DNA from: Avena insularis
Lineage: Eukaryota > Streptophyta > Magnoliopsida > Poales > Poaceae
NCBI GenBank assembly: GCA_023614405.1
Contig: CM042694.1
Location: 482,271,392 to 482,335,391, forward strand
DNA length: 64,000 nt
Direction of reading: 5' to 3'
Translations under genes and position numbers: made by a program
The notes under the pieces: model-generated
Seen by the model: only the letters and a program-made list of their open reading frames with translations
What the model was told of the DNA's origin: nothing
The model's database searches: none
In this document: positions 23,848 through 36,625 of the stretch, one piece after another
Numbering within the stretch: position 1 is the first letter of the stretch
Layout of the letters: each line of letters opens with the position of its first letter

Positions 23848-26659
23848 AAGTGGCATGACCATGTCATCATATGATGATGGATATGGTGGAGCCAGATGAC
23901 CAGATCAGTTAGGCAGAAGAGATCTTAGTGAAGCAGGTAAGAGATTTAAATAGAGTATATTTAGGAAAGGAATTCTTTAACTACGACACAAGCTTAGTTA
24001 AGTGTGAGGATTGGAATTCTTTAGTAGCATTAACCTAAGTCATATCAAGCCATGACAAAGCCTATGTCTACCTCTTTGTTTAAAACCCTAGAATAAAGAG
24101 GGTAGTTAAACCAATTCCTATTTTTAGGAAGCCAATGGATAGTATCTCTTAGTCAAATGAAATGTTTACGAGATAAGTAGTATACCAGTTGAGAATGTAT
24201 TGATGGAAGCCTTATCCATCTGATTGTCTAAAATCTAATAAGAATCTAGTCTCATATACCATCAAGATCACTTTAGGAAGGAAATCTTAATAGCTCACTC
24301 TAAGTTGGGTTATTATCCATGGCCACAAGACACAAAGGCAAATTATCTTAGATCTTAATCTTCATCCATACCCATAATAGAATGTGAGTTCATTAACTAT
24401 TCCTCAAACTCATGATAGCTATCTGTAAATGAATATCTTCATCCCTCCATTAAGGAATCTATTAAACCTTCTCAAAGCTTATGCCCATCATTTGGAAATG
24501 AACAATTTCATTTCCTCATTAATGATTGATATATATGCATAATGACTTAACCAAGAGTGTGCTAAGAAAATTCTAATACCAAACATCTAGTTGATTTGAA
24601 TAAAAGAAATCACTATATTTTGAATCATAAAGACTTAAAAGATTATTAAGGGTTTATATAGATGTATATAGTAATTCCAATATGATACTAAGTGTGTATA
24701 GAATTCTTTATATACCATTCACCATTTTAAATACTTACCATTATAATTATCAAGTGAAAACAAATCATAAAGGGACCTTTAAATAAGAAGTAATTCCTAA
24801 AACCCTAACTCAATTAATATTTCCTAATAAACAATCCTTTATATATTGAATGGTGAAAATACAAAAAATAATATCAAACCAGTTGTTACATTAATCCATG
24901 TTGAAACCTAGTTGATTCAATGGATTTTGAATATGTGAATCATTGTATAAATTTAAATTAAAAAGGAAAACAGAAAACAAAAACAGAAAAAGAATTAGAA
25001 AATAAAAAATAGAACCAGGCCGCAGCCCAGTTCCTATTCAACGCCCGCGTGCAGCAGCAGCGAATCTCGCACACTGTGTTATGGCCTATCTCGGCCCAAC
25101 ACCAGCCCATGTATTTTCTCTCACTCTCGCTGTCAGGTGGGACCGAAGGAGGACCGCGGGTTGAGATAGTAGTGTTTCTAGGGGGTTTTCTGCAAAATTT
25201 GCTGTCGTCGTTTTCCTGTGCGTCACAAGCAGCTCGTTGGGGGAGCTCGCCGATGCCCGCTGCCATCGTCGATTTCATCCGCATGCCGTGATACTCGCCG
25301 ATGTCATCCACGAGGATAAGAAGGCCACAAAGACAATCTCGTCCATCCTCATCCCCATTTCCCTCTCTCTCTCTCTCTCTTGTTCTTATCCTCTTCACAG
25401 AGGAGGTCACCGAACCCTACCTCGCCAAAGCTGCTCGTCGCCGTCGCTCCTGACCGTCCCTAGACCATCGGAGACCACCACGGTGTTCCTCGTGCTCTTC
25501 TCGTTCGATTTCCCCACTCCATGGAAGCCGAGGAGACCTCAGGCACCCGGATTGGTACCTCCGTCCTGACGCAGGCCGCCGTCTTCCTCATTGATTCCGA
25601 CTACACCTCGTCTCGCCCTCAACCTTGTTGCATTCCTGGTGAGTTCCTGGTGCTCGGGCACCCCTACTCTCAATCGATTGCTTGCTGAATCGCCCTAGTC
25701 GTGTAGGTCCGACCGCGCCGCCGCAAAAGCTCATGACCGGAGATCGTCCGGTGACCATTAGAGGGTGGTGCAGGTACCGATGTACTACTCGCGTCCTTGC
25801 AATTCTAGCGCAGCCATCCGCGCTTGGTGGAGTGGCCTGGCTCGCCGGCGACGACCACTTCCTGGTAGTGGAGGCCGACTGACATCGTGATGACGTCAGG
25901 CCCATGTCATCCGGGTCCTCCGAGACGCGTTTGACTGGGTCATCGTCCGCGTGGTAGACGACATGGCCCTAGGCCCGCTTGTCATTGGCCCTGGGTTGAT
26001 TAGAATCTGGTACAAAAAGTATTCCCTGTTTAGGAAATTGATTAAACATTATAAATTCGATTATAAATATTTTCCGGGAATTTAATAAAATGATTAAATC
26101 TTATAAATTGAATATCTTTTGATTTATAATTTAGAAAAATATATATTATATATCAAAATGTTCAGAAAAATAAATTCTATACTCTAAATCTATTGTTCTA
26201 ATTTAGTATCCAACTTAAATAGAATAATAATTATTATTAGTAAACAACCTATTAGGATTAATCTTTTAAAATATATATTTTATTATTTAAAATTCAGAAA
26301 AACAACTATAATATATCAAAATTCTAAGAAAAATAAAATATACATTTATCATCAGGGTTATAGCCTGCCCGAAAGGGGGCTTAACGAAGGTGTAGTCAGC
26401 CCCGAAGGGTCGTGCAGACATACGGGATCGCGGAGAGGGCAATGATTGGCTTGGATCATCTACTAGGCCCCAAATCAAGGAATTATGAACGGGAAAGATT
26501 GCCCGGTTGTGCAACAATGATTTGGTCTCTAATGGGTAAAGCAACGCATCTCCGCAGAGTGTAAGAACTATGACATGTTACTCTCTATTCTAGGACGGAG
26601 CTACGAACATGGCAGGAAAGGAACTCCATGAAAGTTTTGGTAAACCTGTGAAGGCCAAC

Positions 26660-27148
26660 TGACATGGGTATACCCTACATGTACTCGAGCTTGGTATATA
26701 CGGTCCAAATACGTATACGCCCACGATGTCGCCAAGGCCTAGATGGAAGGACTCGAGTAACCTGCGGACTCTCGATTGCTTGAAGATCAAGAAAAAGCTA
26801 AAGATAGAAAGTTTGAAGGGGAAAACCCTAACTTGTAACTGACTCGACCTGCTACCCGAGACCTAGCCTATCTATATAAAGGCTAGGAGGGGCCAGCGAG
26901 GAGGACAGGCGCAACCCTAGTTTCCACAACCTTCGCCAGATTACATCTGCACACCATTGTAACTTTCGACTCCTTCAATAATTCCACGAGCAGACAAGCA
27001 GGAGTAGGGACCTCTACGAGGTCTGAACCTGGGTAAATCCTTTGTCCCCTATGTGCTTGTTTGCTAGCCGATAGATGTCTCCAGCGCTTCCTCCTTCTCC
27101 AAAACCCAAGTCCATAACAATGGGCATTGATGAGTTAAACCCTCGTCA
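26660..27148 (+). repeat. 5' LTR of element E
   Basis: 489 bp, TGACATGGGT...CCCTCGTCA, paired with 37999-38480. A TATA box (TATATAAA) lies at 26873-26880 and is kept in the 3' LTR at 38205-38212. The pair shows many substitutions and a few small indels. Confidence 0.93.
26873..26880 (+). promoter_or_regulatory. TATA box of the E LTR promoter
   Basis: TATATAAA in a CTAT...GGCTAGGAGG context, conserved in both LTRs, about 270 bp before the LTR end. Confidence 0.7.
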
Positions 27149-27149
27149 A

Positions 27150-27168
27150 TTGGCGCCGTCTGTGGAAA
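27150..27168 (+). promoter_or_regulatory. Primer-binding site of element E
   Basis: TTGGCGCCGTCTGTGGAAA begins 1 nt after the LTR. Only the first nine or ten bases after the leading T match a tRNA-Asp complement, so the priming tRNA is not certain. Confidence 0.7.
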
Positions 27169-29482
27169 TTGGGAGTGCTGATGTTGCGGCTTCTTCGGCC
27201 CCATCAACTGCGATCTACAACTCCGCAACATCGGAGATCCACCAGCTCTTCGGTGCCTTCGACTTCACCGTCCACATGTCGGCCACTCGCCCGGCCTTCG
27301 AGTCCGTGGGCGATGGAGTCAGCCTGGCAATTGGGAGCTTCCGCTTCCAAGTTGGTCAGATGGGCACGCTTCGCATGCCCGATCAGCCGACAACACCGGC
27401 GATTGCCCCGACATCATGGTTCCCTCCATCGATTGGCACCCTCAGCGAGCTCAACACTCCGGTGGCAGTCGAGAACACGGTCAGCGACAGCAGTCGCGAC
27501 TCCGATCTAAGCGATCTGGCCACTGAAGATGGAACCTACGGTCTGGATCTGAAAGTTGTGGAAGCAACAACTTCCCTAATCACTTCATGTGCATCGTCAT
27601 CAACGCGGGCGACACCTCTGCCAATCGCAGTAACGGTGGCAACACCGGCAACGGCACCAACCCACCCAACACCGGCAATGGTGGCAACAGCGGCAACGGC
27701 GGTAACGGTGGCAACGGAGGAGCAGTCGAACCTCCTAGCATGATCAACGAGCAAACCGGCGAACGCGTCGTGATCAGGCTCAACGAGCAAGAGTGGGATC
27801 GCTGCCGCGAAGCCCTACGAGGTGCACCTCTGCCCTTCGGGTCCCCGCAGGAACTGCTGATGGGCTACCACTGGCTCCTAAAAGATGAGTTCAAGCGCCA
27901 AAAACAAGCAATCGCGCAACTTGAGGCGCGTAAAAAGGCAGCGGACGAATCAAGCCTTCGTTGCGCTGGGTTCTCCTCCTACGGAGGATCCTCCTCAAGA
28001 GGCAACGAGTACCTTGCCAAGAAGAGGCAGTCGCGGATGGCTCACCTCACCAAACAAGAGCGCATAGATGCCACGAAAGTCCTCGACTTCGGTTCTATGA
28101 CGGTCGACACGAGAGGCAACGTGGTTCCCAGGACACCGCAGGCCGCGGTAACTGCAGCCACCATGTACCTCCTCAATAACCAGCCGCCAGCTGGAGATCC
28201 CCGAACGGCCATGCACCGATCTACGATCGCGGACCTGGGGCTAATCGAGGCCGCCCTCGACAAGGAACCGGTACCAGACCCAAAAAAGGGTAAAGCACTA
28301 GCAAAGCGCTACTCCTCGCCCTCGTCCAGCAATGACAGTCACGACCTGTCTCGATGTCGCCGCTCACGGCGACACGATCGCGACTACGATGCACGCGACG
28401 AACTCATGCAGCGCAAGATCAACAAGTCAAGGGCACGACGTGCTCGGTCGACTGATTCGAAAGAGGAAGATGGGGAGCTCTGCGGCGCCAGATGCTTCAG
28501 CAGATCCATCAGGCAAAAGCGAATGCCTAAAGGGTTTAAATTCCCATCGGAGAACCCTAAATTTGATGGTCTGCAGGACCCCAAGATCTGGCTGGAGGAT
28601 CACATCTCCGTCAGGCTACATGGAGGCAGTCGAAGTACTGCCATGCAATGCTTGCAGCTACAGCTGCAGGGCGCCGCCCGGGCATGGCTCAATAACCTCC
28701 CACGTGGATCCATTCGCAGTTGGGATGAGCTAGTTTACAGCTTCGTGCGCAACTTTAAGGGCACGTACAAACGCCCTGCCTCAATCGAAGAACTGAGATG
28801 CTGCCAGCAAAGATCTAGCGAATCGCTGCGCTCTTACATCCAAAGGTGGTCCATCATCAAGAACTCCGCGGAGAACATCTCGGAAGACCGCGCGATTGAT
28901 GCATTCAACGGTGGTGTTCGCCGCATGGAACTTAGGGAGGAGCTAGGCCGCTCAAAGCCCCAGACCATCGACCACCTGATGGAGATCGCGAATCGGTGGG
29001 CCGATGGAGAAGATTCGGTGAAGAATCGCGTTCACTCTGATGAGGAGGCAGAACTCGAACGAAGACGTGACCGCCGGAGTAAGCGTCGCATGCGTGTCTA
29101 CGATGATCGCGATGACGTCAACATGGTCGCAGCTGGCTATGCCGATAGACGCGACGATAACCGCAACAACGGATACCGCGACTCCGGGAAAACCACGCAA
29201 GTATGGCAATGCCGCACTCGCGATGAAGCACCCGCGACCTCCATCGAGGACAAACTGTCCAGGCCATGCACGGTGCACTTCTACATCGACAAGCATGATG
29301 GCAAGAGAAAGTCCAGCCACCTCCTCAAGGACTGCCGCGAGTTCCTCAAGCTATACGAGGGATTGGTTCGGATGAACCGCAATGCATTCGAAAGAGGCTA
29401 TGGAGCCACTCCAGGCGTTGTGGCACATGGCGCACCACCACCACCGCCTGGGCCACCCCCGAACGAAGCTGCACCTGACTAG
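27169..29482 (+). pseudogene. gag: gag of element E
   Basis: The main frame (27587-29482, 631 codons) holds an Asn/Gly-rich repeat (residues about 15-45), a charged middle part, and a retrotransposon gag domain at about residues 320-430 (FPSENPKFDGLQDPKIWLED, GAARAWLNNLP, SWDELVYSFVRNF). It ends in a Pro-rich tail with TGA/TAG-type stop at 29480-29482. The upstream part of Gag appears in another frame at about 27180-27580 (SEIHQLFGAFDFTVHMSATRP), so one frameshift near 27580 separates them. That upstream frame is open back through the primer-binding site into the LTR (ATG at 27120), so the true start is uncertain. Gag would form the particle. Confidence 0.78.
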
Positions 29483-29505
29483 CAACATGGAGGCGAACCA
29501 TACCC

Positions 29506-32500
29506 ATGGGCCATGGGTACCATGATGATCCAAAAGGGCGCCCCTCCAATAGGATGCAGAAGGACATCACTCGCCAAGTCAACTTAGCCATGCACTTGCC
29601 ACCATCCACCACTGAGTACCTTAGTGGCAGTGAGTCGTGCATTACCTTCGACAAACATGACCACCCGCCTGAAATACCTCGCCCAGGTCATTGCCCCCTC
29701 GTACTCGAGGCACAAATTGGAGGCTTCGACATGAGTCGCGTCTTCATGGACGGCGGAAGCGGCATCAACCTCATATTCGCGAGTACCTTGCGAGCAATGA
29801 GGATCCCTCTAACCTGCTTGGAGGCATCGGACACAATGTTCCACGGCATCGTCCTAGGGAAAGGCGTATACCCCTGGGAAAAATCAACCTGGACGTCATC
29901 TTTGGCACGCGAAGAACTTCCGGCGCGAGCGCATCGACTTTGAGGTCGTCGACTGGCCCTCACAAAATACCATTGCATCCTTGGGTGCGTCGCATTCGCC
30001 AGGTTCATGGCAGTACCCCACTACGCCTACCTGCAGATGAAAATGCCAGGTCCCAACGGCGTCATAACGATCAACGGGAACTTCGAGCGATCTGACGCTT
30101 GCGACAGGGAATTCAACAGAATCTCCCAGTCCTTCGGCATGCAGGAGGAACTCGCAAGACTGAAAGAGACGACAAACAACAGTCTGCCTCCCCTGAGTAG
30201 GCCAAGCTCACCTGATCTCTCCTTCGACTCATCTGTGCACACAAAGAAGGTGCAGGTCCATCCATCAGATCCCGCCAAAACGGCCCTCATCGCCAACAAC
30301 TTGAGTCCCGCATAGGAACTCGCGCTCGTCGAATTCCTCCGTGAGCACTGGGAAATTTTTGCCTGGTGTCCTGCGGACATGCCAGGAGTTCCTAGAGAAT
30401 TCGCCGAGCACGCACTCAATGTCAACCCCGACGCAAGGCCAATCAAGCAAACAATCAGGCGACTGTCTGAGCCACGAGCGCAGACAGTCGGAATGGAGAT
30501 CAATAGACTCCTCGAGGCCAAATTCATACGCGAGATCAAGGAAAGCACTTGGCTTGCCAATACGGTGCTGGTGCCAAAAAGGACACAGATATCTCACGGA
30601 TGTGCGTGGACTTCACTTCTTTCAATAAGCACTGCCCAAAAGATCACTTCCCGCTACCACGGATCGATAAAATCATCGACTCCACCGCGGGATGCGAGCG
30701 CCTCTACTTCCTCGATGCCTACTCAGGCTATAACCAAATTCGAATGAAGGAGGAAGACCAGGAGAAGACCGCGTTCACAACGCCTTCTTGTGTTCTCACA
30801 TAACACAATGCCCTTCGGGCTAAAAAACGCGGGAGCCACCTACCAGCGATGCATGCAGGCTTGCCTCAAGGAACAACTAGGTCGCAACATCCAAGTCTAT
30901 GTCGACGACATAGTAATCAAGACCAAAGAGGAAGCCTCTCTAATCGATGATTTGCGCGAAACCTTCGCCAACCTCGATCGCTACCGGATCAAGCTCAATC
31001 TGGACAAATGTGCCTTCGGCGTACCATCTGGGCAGCTACTCGGATACCTCATCTCCGCGAGGGGGATCGAGGCGAACCTGAAGAAGATAAAAGCCATACT
31101 GGCCATGGAGAAGCCGAAGAACATAAGAGGCGTCCAGCAACTGGCCGGACGAATCACCCTCGATCGATTTATCGATCGGATGGGTGAAAAACGCCCTTCT
31201 ACCAGCTCCTCCGCAAAACCGAAAAATTCGAGTGGACCAATGAAGCACAAGAAGCATTCGAAGATCTCAAGCGCTTGCTATCCACTTCGCCGGTACTAGT
31301 GACTCCATGAGAAAGGGAACCACTGTTGCTGTACAGCTCCGCCACCAACTAGGTGGTGAGCACGGTGCTCATCGTCGAGCGAGCCGAGGAAAACAAAGTC
31401 CACGACGTACAACGCCTAGTATACTACCTCAGCGAGGTCCTCACGCCAACAAAGCAGCGGTACCTGCACTACCAGAAGCTGGCGTACGGCGTCTTTATGA
31501 CCGCCCGGCGACTGCGCCACTACTTCCAGGAACACCCAATCGTGGTAGTCAACGACGCCCCATTGGGGCATATCCTCAATAACCCCGACGCCACGGGGCG
31601 AGTCGCGCTTTGGGGAATAGAGCTGTCTCCACAAGACATCACATATGAAAAGCGCGACGCCATCAAGTCGCAAGTGCTCCCTGACTTCCTCATGCACTGG
31701 ATGGAGAACCAACTCCCGGAGAAGCCAGATATGTCCTACCTCTGGACAATGCACTTCGATGGGTCCAAACGGAAAGATGGAGCAGGCGCAGGTGTCATAT
31801 TGACATCACCTCAAGGGGACAAGCTGAAATATATCCTGCGAATGCAGTTCACAACCTCAAACAACGAGGCTGAATACGAGGCCCTGTTACATGGGATGAG
31901 GATGGCAAAAGCCTGTGGCGCCAAAAGGCTCATCATATTTGGCGACTCCAAGTTGGTCGTCAATCAAACAATGCACGAGTGCGACGCACTGAACGACAAC
32001 ATGATCACGTATCGCGACCTCTACGACACACTCGAAGGAGACTTTGATGGTTGCGAGTTGCGACACATAGGTCGCGAAAGCAACGAGGAGGTGGACACAC
32101 TCGCCAACATAGGCTCTACCTGCGCCCCCATACCACCTGGGGTATTTCTCGAGCGCATATGCGAATGCTCCATCAAGCCAAAGGCCGCAGAGAAGAAAAC
32201 AAGCGCAGCAACGGACTCAGGGGCTACACCACCCAATGAGCCAATGGCACTCGATGACTTGGAGCTGGACACAGGACTCGAGGGACCAATGAGCGTCATG
32301 ATGATCGAACAATCTTGGACGCAACCATACATTACGTACCTCCTCAGCAAGAGACTACCGGACGATCCGACAGATGCACGGCACATCGCCCGGTGCTCCA
32401 AGGCATTCGCCGTTCTCAATGGCGAACTGTATAAACGCAGCATCACAGGAGTGCTACAACGATGCGTCTCCCTAGCCGATGGAAGAGCAGTCCTCCTCGA

Positions 32501-33373
32501 CATCCATGAAGGGACCTGCGGGCACCACGCCGGCAGTCGCGCCCTCGTTGCCAAAGCTCTACGAGCTAGATTTTACTGGCCCATGGCCATGCGCGATGCC
32601 AAAAACATAGTCTAAAAGTGCAACGCTTCTCAGCGATTCGCGGACAAGCCACATGCACCAGGCATAGAACTACGACCTATTCCATTGGCCTGGCCCTTCG
32701 CACAATGGGGGCTCGACATGGTGGGCAAGTTCCCAAGGTCCTCGCAAGGGGGCTACGTCTACCTCTTGGTCGTAGTCGACAAGTTCACCAAGTGGATTGA
32801 GGCCACGCCTGTGACCAAACAATTAGGCCACAGTGCGGTCAAGTTCTTCGAGTCCATTGTGTACCGCTTCGGCGTGCCGCACAGCATCATCACTGACAAC
32901 GGGAAGAACTTCACATCCAAGGAGTTCCAAGAATTCTGCAGAAACCTGGGGATCAACATCAGTTACGCCTCAGTTGTGCATCCACAGACCAACGGTCAGG
33001 TGGAAAAAGCAAACGGGCTCGTCTGCAGCGGCATCAAGAAGCGACTCCTTCGACCACTCGAACAAGCGCCGGTTGCTGGCCAGATGAGCTCCAATCCGTA
33101 CTCTGGAGCCTGTGTACAACTCCAAACAGCACCACGGGCTACACGCGATTCTTTATGGTGCATGGAGCAGAAGCAGTACTACCCGCCGAAGTGAGGTACA
33201 AGGCGCCGCGCGTAGTCTCTTATAGCGAACAAGAGTCCTCTCTTGCACTCGAAGACTCCGTCGACCTCCTCGACGAGGCAAGAGAAATCGCCGCAGAAAG
33301 ATCCACGATCTATCAGCAGAACCTGCGCAACTATCACAGTAGAAGGCTTCACCCCAGTAGAAGGAAAAGATGA
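29506..33373 (+). pseudogene. pol: pol of element E: protease, RT, two RNase H domains, integrase
   Basis: Order: protease near 29690-29850 (FMDGGSGINLIFASTL), linker, RT at 30380-31200 (FPLPRIDKIIDST, MPFGLKNAGATYQR, YVDD at 30898-30909), RNase H connection at 31350-31650, archaeal-type RNase H at 31745-32110 (MHFDGSKRKDGAGAG, NNEAEYEAL, GDSKLVVNQ), integrase zinc part at 32505-32640 and core at 32690-33080 with Asp (GLDMVGKF), Asp (ITDNGKNF) and Glu (NGQVEKANG) all present. Frame breaks occur near 29880, 29960-30000, 30590, 30790, 31165, 31310 and 33090. A TAA at 32613-32615 cuts the zinc finger, whose last Cys is replaced by Ser. A dead copy of a Tat-type polyprotein. Confidence 0.88.
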
Positions 33374-33384
33374 GGACGAGAAAA

Positions 33385-33621
33385 CTAACACTTAAACTGG
33401 TCGCCCAGCCGCATCACCTCGCCAAGCAGATATTGCTCGCGGGCGGCGGATTTTTCCGCCTTCGACTTCCACACGTCCGCATTACCACGGATTAGGGGAA
33501 ACTCACGCTCCAGCTTCTTCACGCGATCATGAAGTCGCGACAGCAAGGATAGCTCCTCTACTTTGGAGCGAAGTGGTGCCACTGTCTCATCAAGAGATGG
33601 CGAATCCTGGTTTTCCCCCAT
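33385..33621 (-). CDS. Short antisense ORF next to pol of E, coiled-coil-like
   Basis: 78 codons on the minus strand, starting with an ATG at 33621 (MGENQDSPSLDETVAPLRSK) and ending just inside the 3' end of pol. It is rich in Leu, Lys, Glu and Arg with heptad-like spacing. A TTGTGGTAG acceptor-like site about 25 nt upstream is in frame with it, so it could be a downstream or alternative exon of the antisense gene at 33800-36625, or a separate small gene. No family is recognised. Confidence 0.35.
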   Translation of the reverse strand: MGENQDSPSLDETVAPLRSKVEELSLLSRLHDRVKKLEREFPLIRGNADVWKSKAEKSAAREQYLLGEVMRLGDQFKC

Positions 33622-33799
33622 AGGACCACTCGATGTGCCCTACCACAAGTCAAGACAAAAGCAAATAAAGCAACCAAATCAACACAAAGGCAAGGGGAAC
33701 AGACGCATTCAAGATAAGCATAAGTGTTTACAAACACACTCGCCAGCAGGCACGTCCATAGACTAAAATGGCAACTGATTAATTATTACAACAAGTTAA

Positions 33800-36625
33800 C
33801 TACAGAGCAGCTGGCTTCTTCGACTTCGACGGCTTCGGGGGCTTCATCAAGTCCGTGGTAGTATCAAATGCCATAGACTTTCCGCCAGCCCCTGAGGCCG
33901 AAGCTTTCGCCGCCTTCTTCGCACGTTGGATCTCCTCCGAATACTTGGCAACAGTATTTATCAAGGAATGGCCATATTTGGCGCAAGCAGTCACAAAGGG
34001 AGCGAAGACTACCTGCTCCGCGCCAACAGGCATCGTCTTCGACACCGCAGAGGGATCTATTTCGACTCCGTGGGCTTGCACCATGGCAAGTGACATGGTC
34101 GCGCCAGTCGCACAGAGGGAGTTCTTGTACGTGGCAGGAACACCCCTGGCGAGCGACTCCACCAGCTCTTCCACATTGTCGACTAGCTCCGCCTTCGGCA
34201 TCAACTCCTCCCGGAGGCGACTAAGGGTGACCTTGGCATTGGACAACGTATTTTGGACAGCGGTGCTACGATCCTCGACCGCAGACACCGCGCCCGCTAG
34301 AGGGTCATCACGACAAAGGGCTTGCGGGTCAAAGCTCAAATCGCCAGCATCTGCACAGAAAACCCACACATGGATGAAATCTATAGCGCCACCGGCAAAA
34401 ACTCTAGATGCAGAGAGGAACATCAATAAAATATCTACCAGTAAAGGTACCTGAGAGGTTCTTGGCGACTGAGAACAGTTGCTCTTCGAACAACTTTTCC
34501 TTGGCCGCAAAGGAGGCATGCAGATCCTCTTCGCGCTTCTGGGCATCATCACGAGCCGCGATTGCCTCGTTGCGCCCCTTCATAGCTGCGGCTAGTGTTT
34601 TCTCCAATGTGGCGACATTGCGTAGTAAAGCGATATGCTCAGCTACATGGCAGTCAATAATTGGCTATCAATCGATTATATCAAAACAGAGAGAAGACGA
34701 AAAGAATAAGTGTAGAGCACTCACTTTTGACCACGCGGTGACGTGTCTCTAGCATTGCATGCTGGCGACCCATCGCCATCACCTGCTCCGCCACCTGCGC
34801 GGCTTCCTTTACAAGGAGCTGTCACACAAAACAAGGAGTCAGAAGAGGCGTGAAGCGTTGACTTCCACATTAAAAAAGAAGGAAAGATATACTTACATGA
34901 TCCTCTAGCGACTCCGAAGAAGTTTGCTGAACCGTCATCCAAGCAACCATTCGATGCTCCCCTATGTGAGGAGAGCTCGAAGAATTGTGCCCGGAGTGGG
35001 CCGCCGCCGGAGGAGAAGGAGCGCGCTCAACCTCTACCTTGGCCCTTGAAGTTGCGACTCATGATTCTTTCAAAAACTCGACGTCACCAGAAGATGACGA
35101 CGCCTCTTGACTACAAGACCAAGTACACATTGAGAAAAGGGTAAACTCCAGGACAAAACCAACAAGAAGAAAACAACAAAGAATGAATGAACCAGCAAAC
35201 TTACCAGTTAAAGTTGTCAAGATCAAACGTGGCAGCCGCCGATTCCGACGAAGACTCCTTGGGCAATCGCATCTTCTTGCGAGAAGACGGTGCCACAGTC
35301 CTCACAGGAACGGGTTGAATTGGCGACTCCGTGCCAACAGCCGTGCCTCCTGGAGTAGAAGGAGTCGACGCGTCGGAGTCCTCGCTACACGAACGCTTGC
35401 GAGTATCCGGACTCTCGGACTCGGGGGCTTCCTCTTCCACATCAGAAGGGGCAGTCGACTCAGACTCGTCCTCTTCCAAAGCTTCATGAGGAATAACCCC
35501 CTCAGGGAGAGGAGGCATACAAGACGACACCGCCCAATCCTGCATACAAACAGAACAAGTAAGCAAACAGAAAAGCAATCGTGAAAATAAGCTACTGCGT
35601 AGCATAACTATACCTCGGGAGGAGGATTCGAAGCATCAAAAGGAGGAACAACTGGTTCGCTTGGAAGCACATCCTTAACAGTGCACTTTGTAACCAGTCG
35701 AATCCTCTTATCCACCTCACTCACGGACATGCCATTGGCAGACACGCGAGTGGCATCATTAGGGCCACTCCATTGAAACATGGGATGGACTCTAGCTTGG
35801 AGAGGCTGGACGCGACGGCGCAGCCAAGTCCTGATAAGAGCGCAACCTCCCTCTTCTGCGCCTATGCGACTTTCGAGGTCGCAGACGTGCTGATACAGCA
35901 CGTCCGTCTCCGCGAGTTTGCTAGGCATAACTATGTTCTTCCAAGAACACATCTTCTTGCAGGGAGTCGCCGGATCAAAGGGCGCAAGTCCAAAGTGCTC
36001 ATCTTTGGCCTTCTGATCGCGGACATAGAACCATTTGTCCATCCATCCCTGGACGGACTTGGTAAGCTTGATGTCGAAGTAGGTGGTGGATGGGTCGACA
36101 TGGATACCGCAACCACCTACGTCATAAACTAAAGAGCCAGAGGCGGACTGGCGCTTGAATTTAAACAAGCGCTTGAAACGGCCAAAGTGCGGCTCGATTC
36201 CGAGCCAGCACTCGCAAAGAGTAATGAAACAGGTGATGTGGAGAATCGAGTTTGGGGACAGCTAATGGAGCTGGAGCCCGTAGAAACAAAGGAGACCCCT
36301 AAGAAAGGGGTGGAGAGGCAAAGAAAGGCCGCGAATGACGAATGCAAGAAACATAACTCGAAAACCAGCGGGAGGCACAGGAATGGTCTCACTGCTGGGG
36401 ACGCGCGAATCGGCGACTGCTGCAGAAATAACTCTGTCTTGGCAAAGAAGACGGAGATCCGACACCTTGATGATAGAAGGGCGCCATGCGCCATTGGTCA
36501 CACGGGTACCCGCGACCTTCTTTTTCCCGCCGGCAGCGGCACTGGTGCCCGTAGCAGCGGGGCCACCCTTCTTGTTCACAAAAGCAGCGGTGGTCAGCGG
36601 CAACGCCTCCTTTCTTCTTTCCCAT
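33800..36625 (-). pseudogene. Six-exon antisense accessory gene of element E (PF04195-like)
   Basis: Minus-strand exons: 36625-35614, 35539-35205, 35110-34907, 34818-34725, 34642-34451 and 34350-33800. Every intron (74-100 bp) begins GT and ends AG, and reading phase is kept across all five joins (phases 0, 2, 0, 1, 1). Exon 1 starts MGKKK and contains a domain with HITCFITLCECWLGIEPHF, VGGCGIHVD and WMDKWFYVRD, resembling Pfam PF04195 (putative gypsy type transposon). Exon 2 is acidic and Ser-rich with a basic RKRSC / SSRKKMRLPK patch that could be a nuclear signal. Exons 4-6 are coiled-coil-like. Three breaks are visible: a frameshift just after the start (about 36600), TAG at 36262-36264 and TGA at 35059-35061. 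An antisense accessory gene in the 3' region is known for the maize Grande element. Function unknown. Confidence 0.75.

Noticed and set aside
25365..25381. CT microsatellite
   Set aside because: A simple repeat, also present in shorter form in the other LTRs; not informative by itself.
33855..34454. Plus-strand frame of 199 codons
   Set aside because: Complement of antisense exons 5-6; it crosses what are good introns on the other strand.
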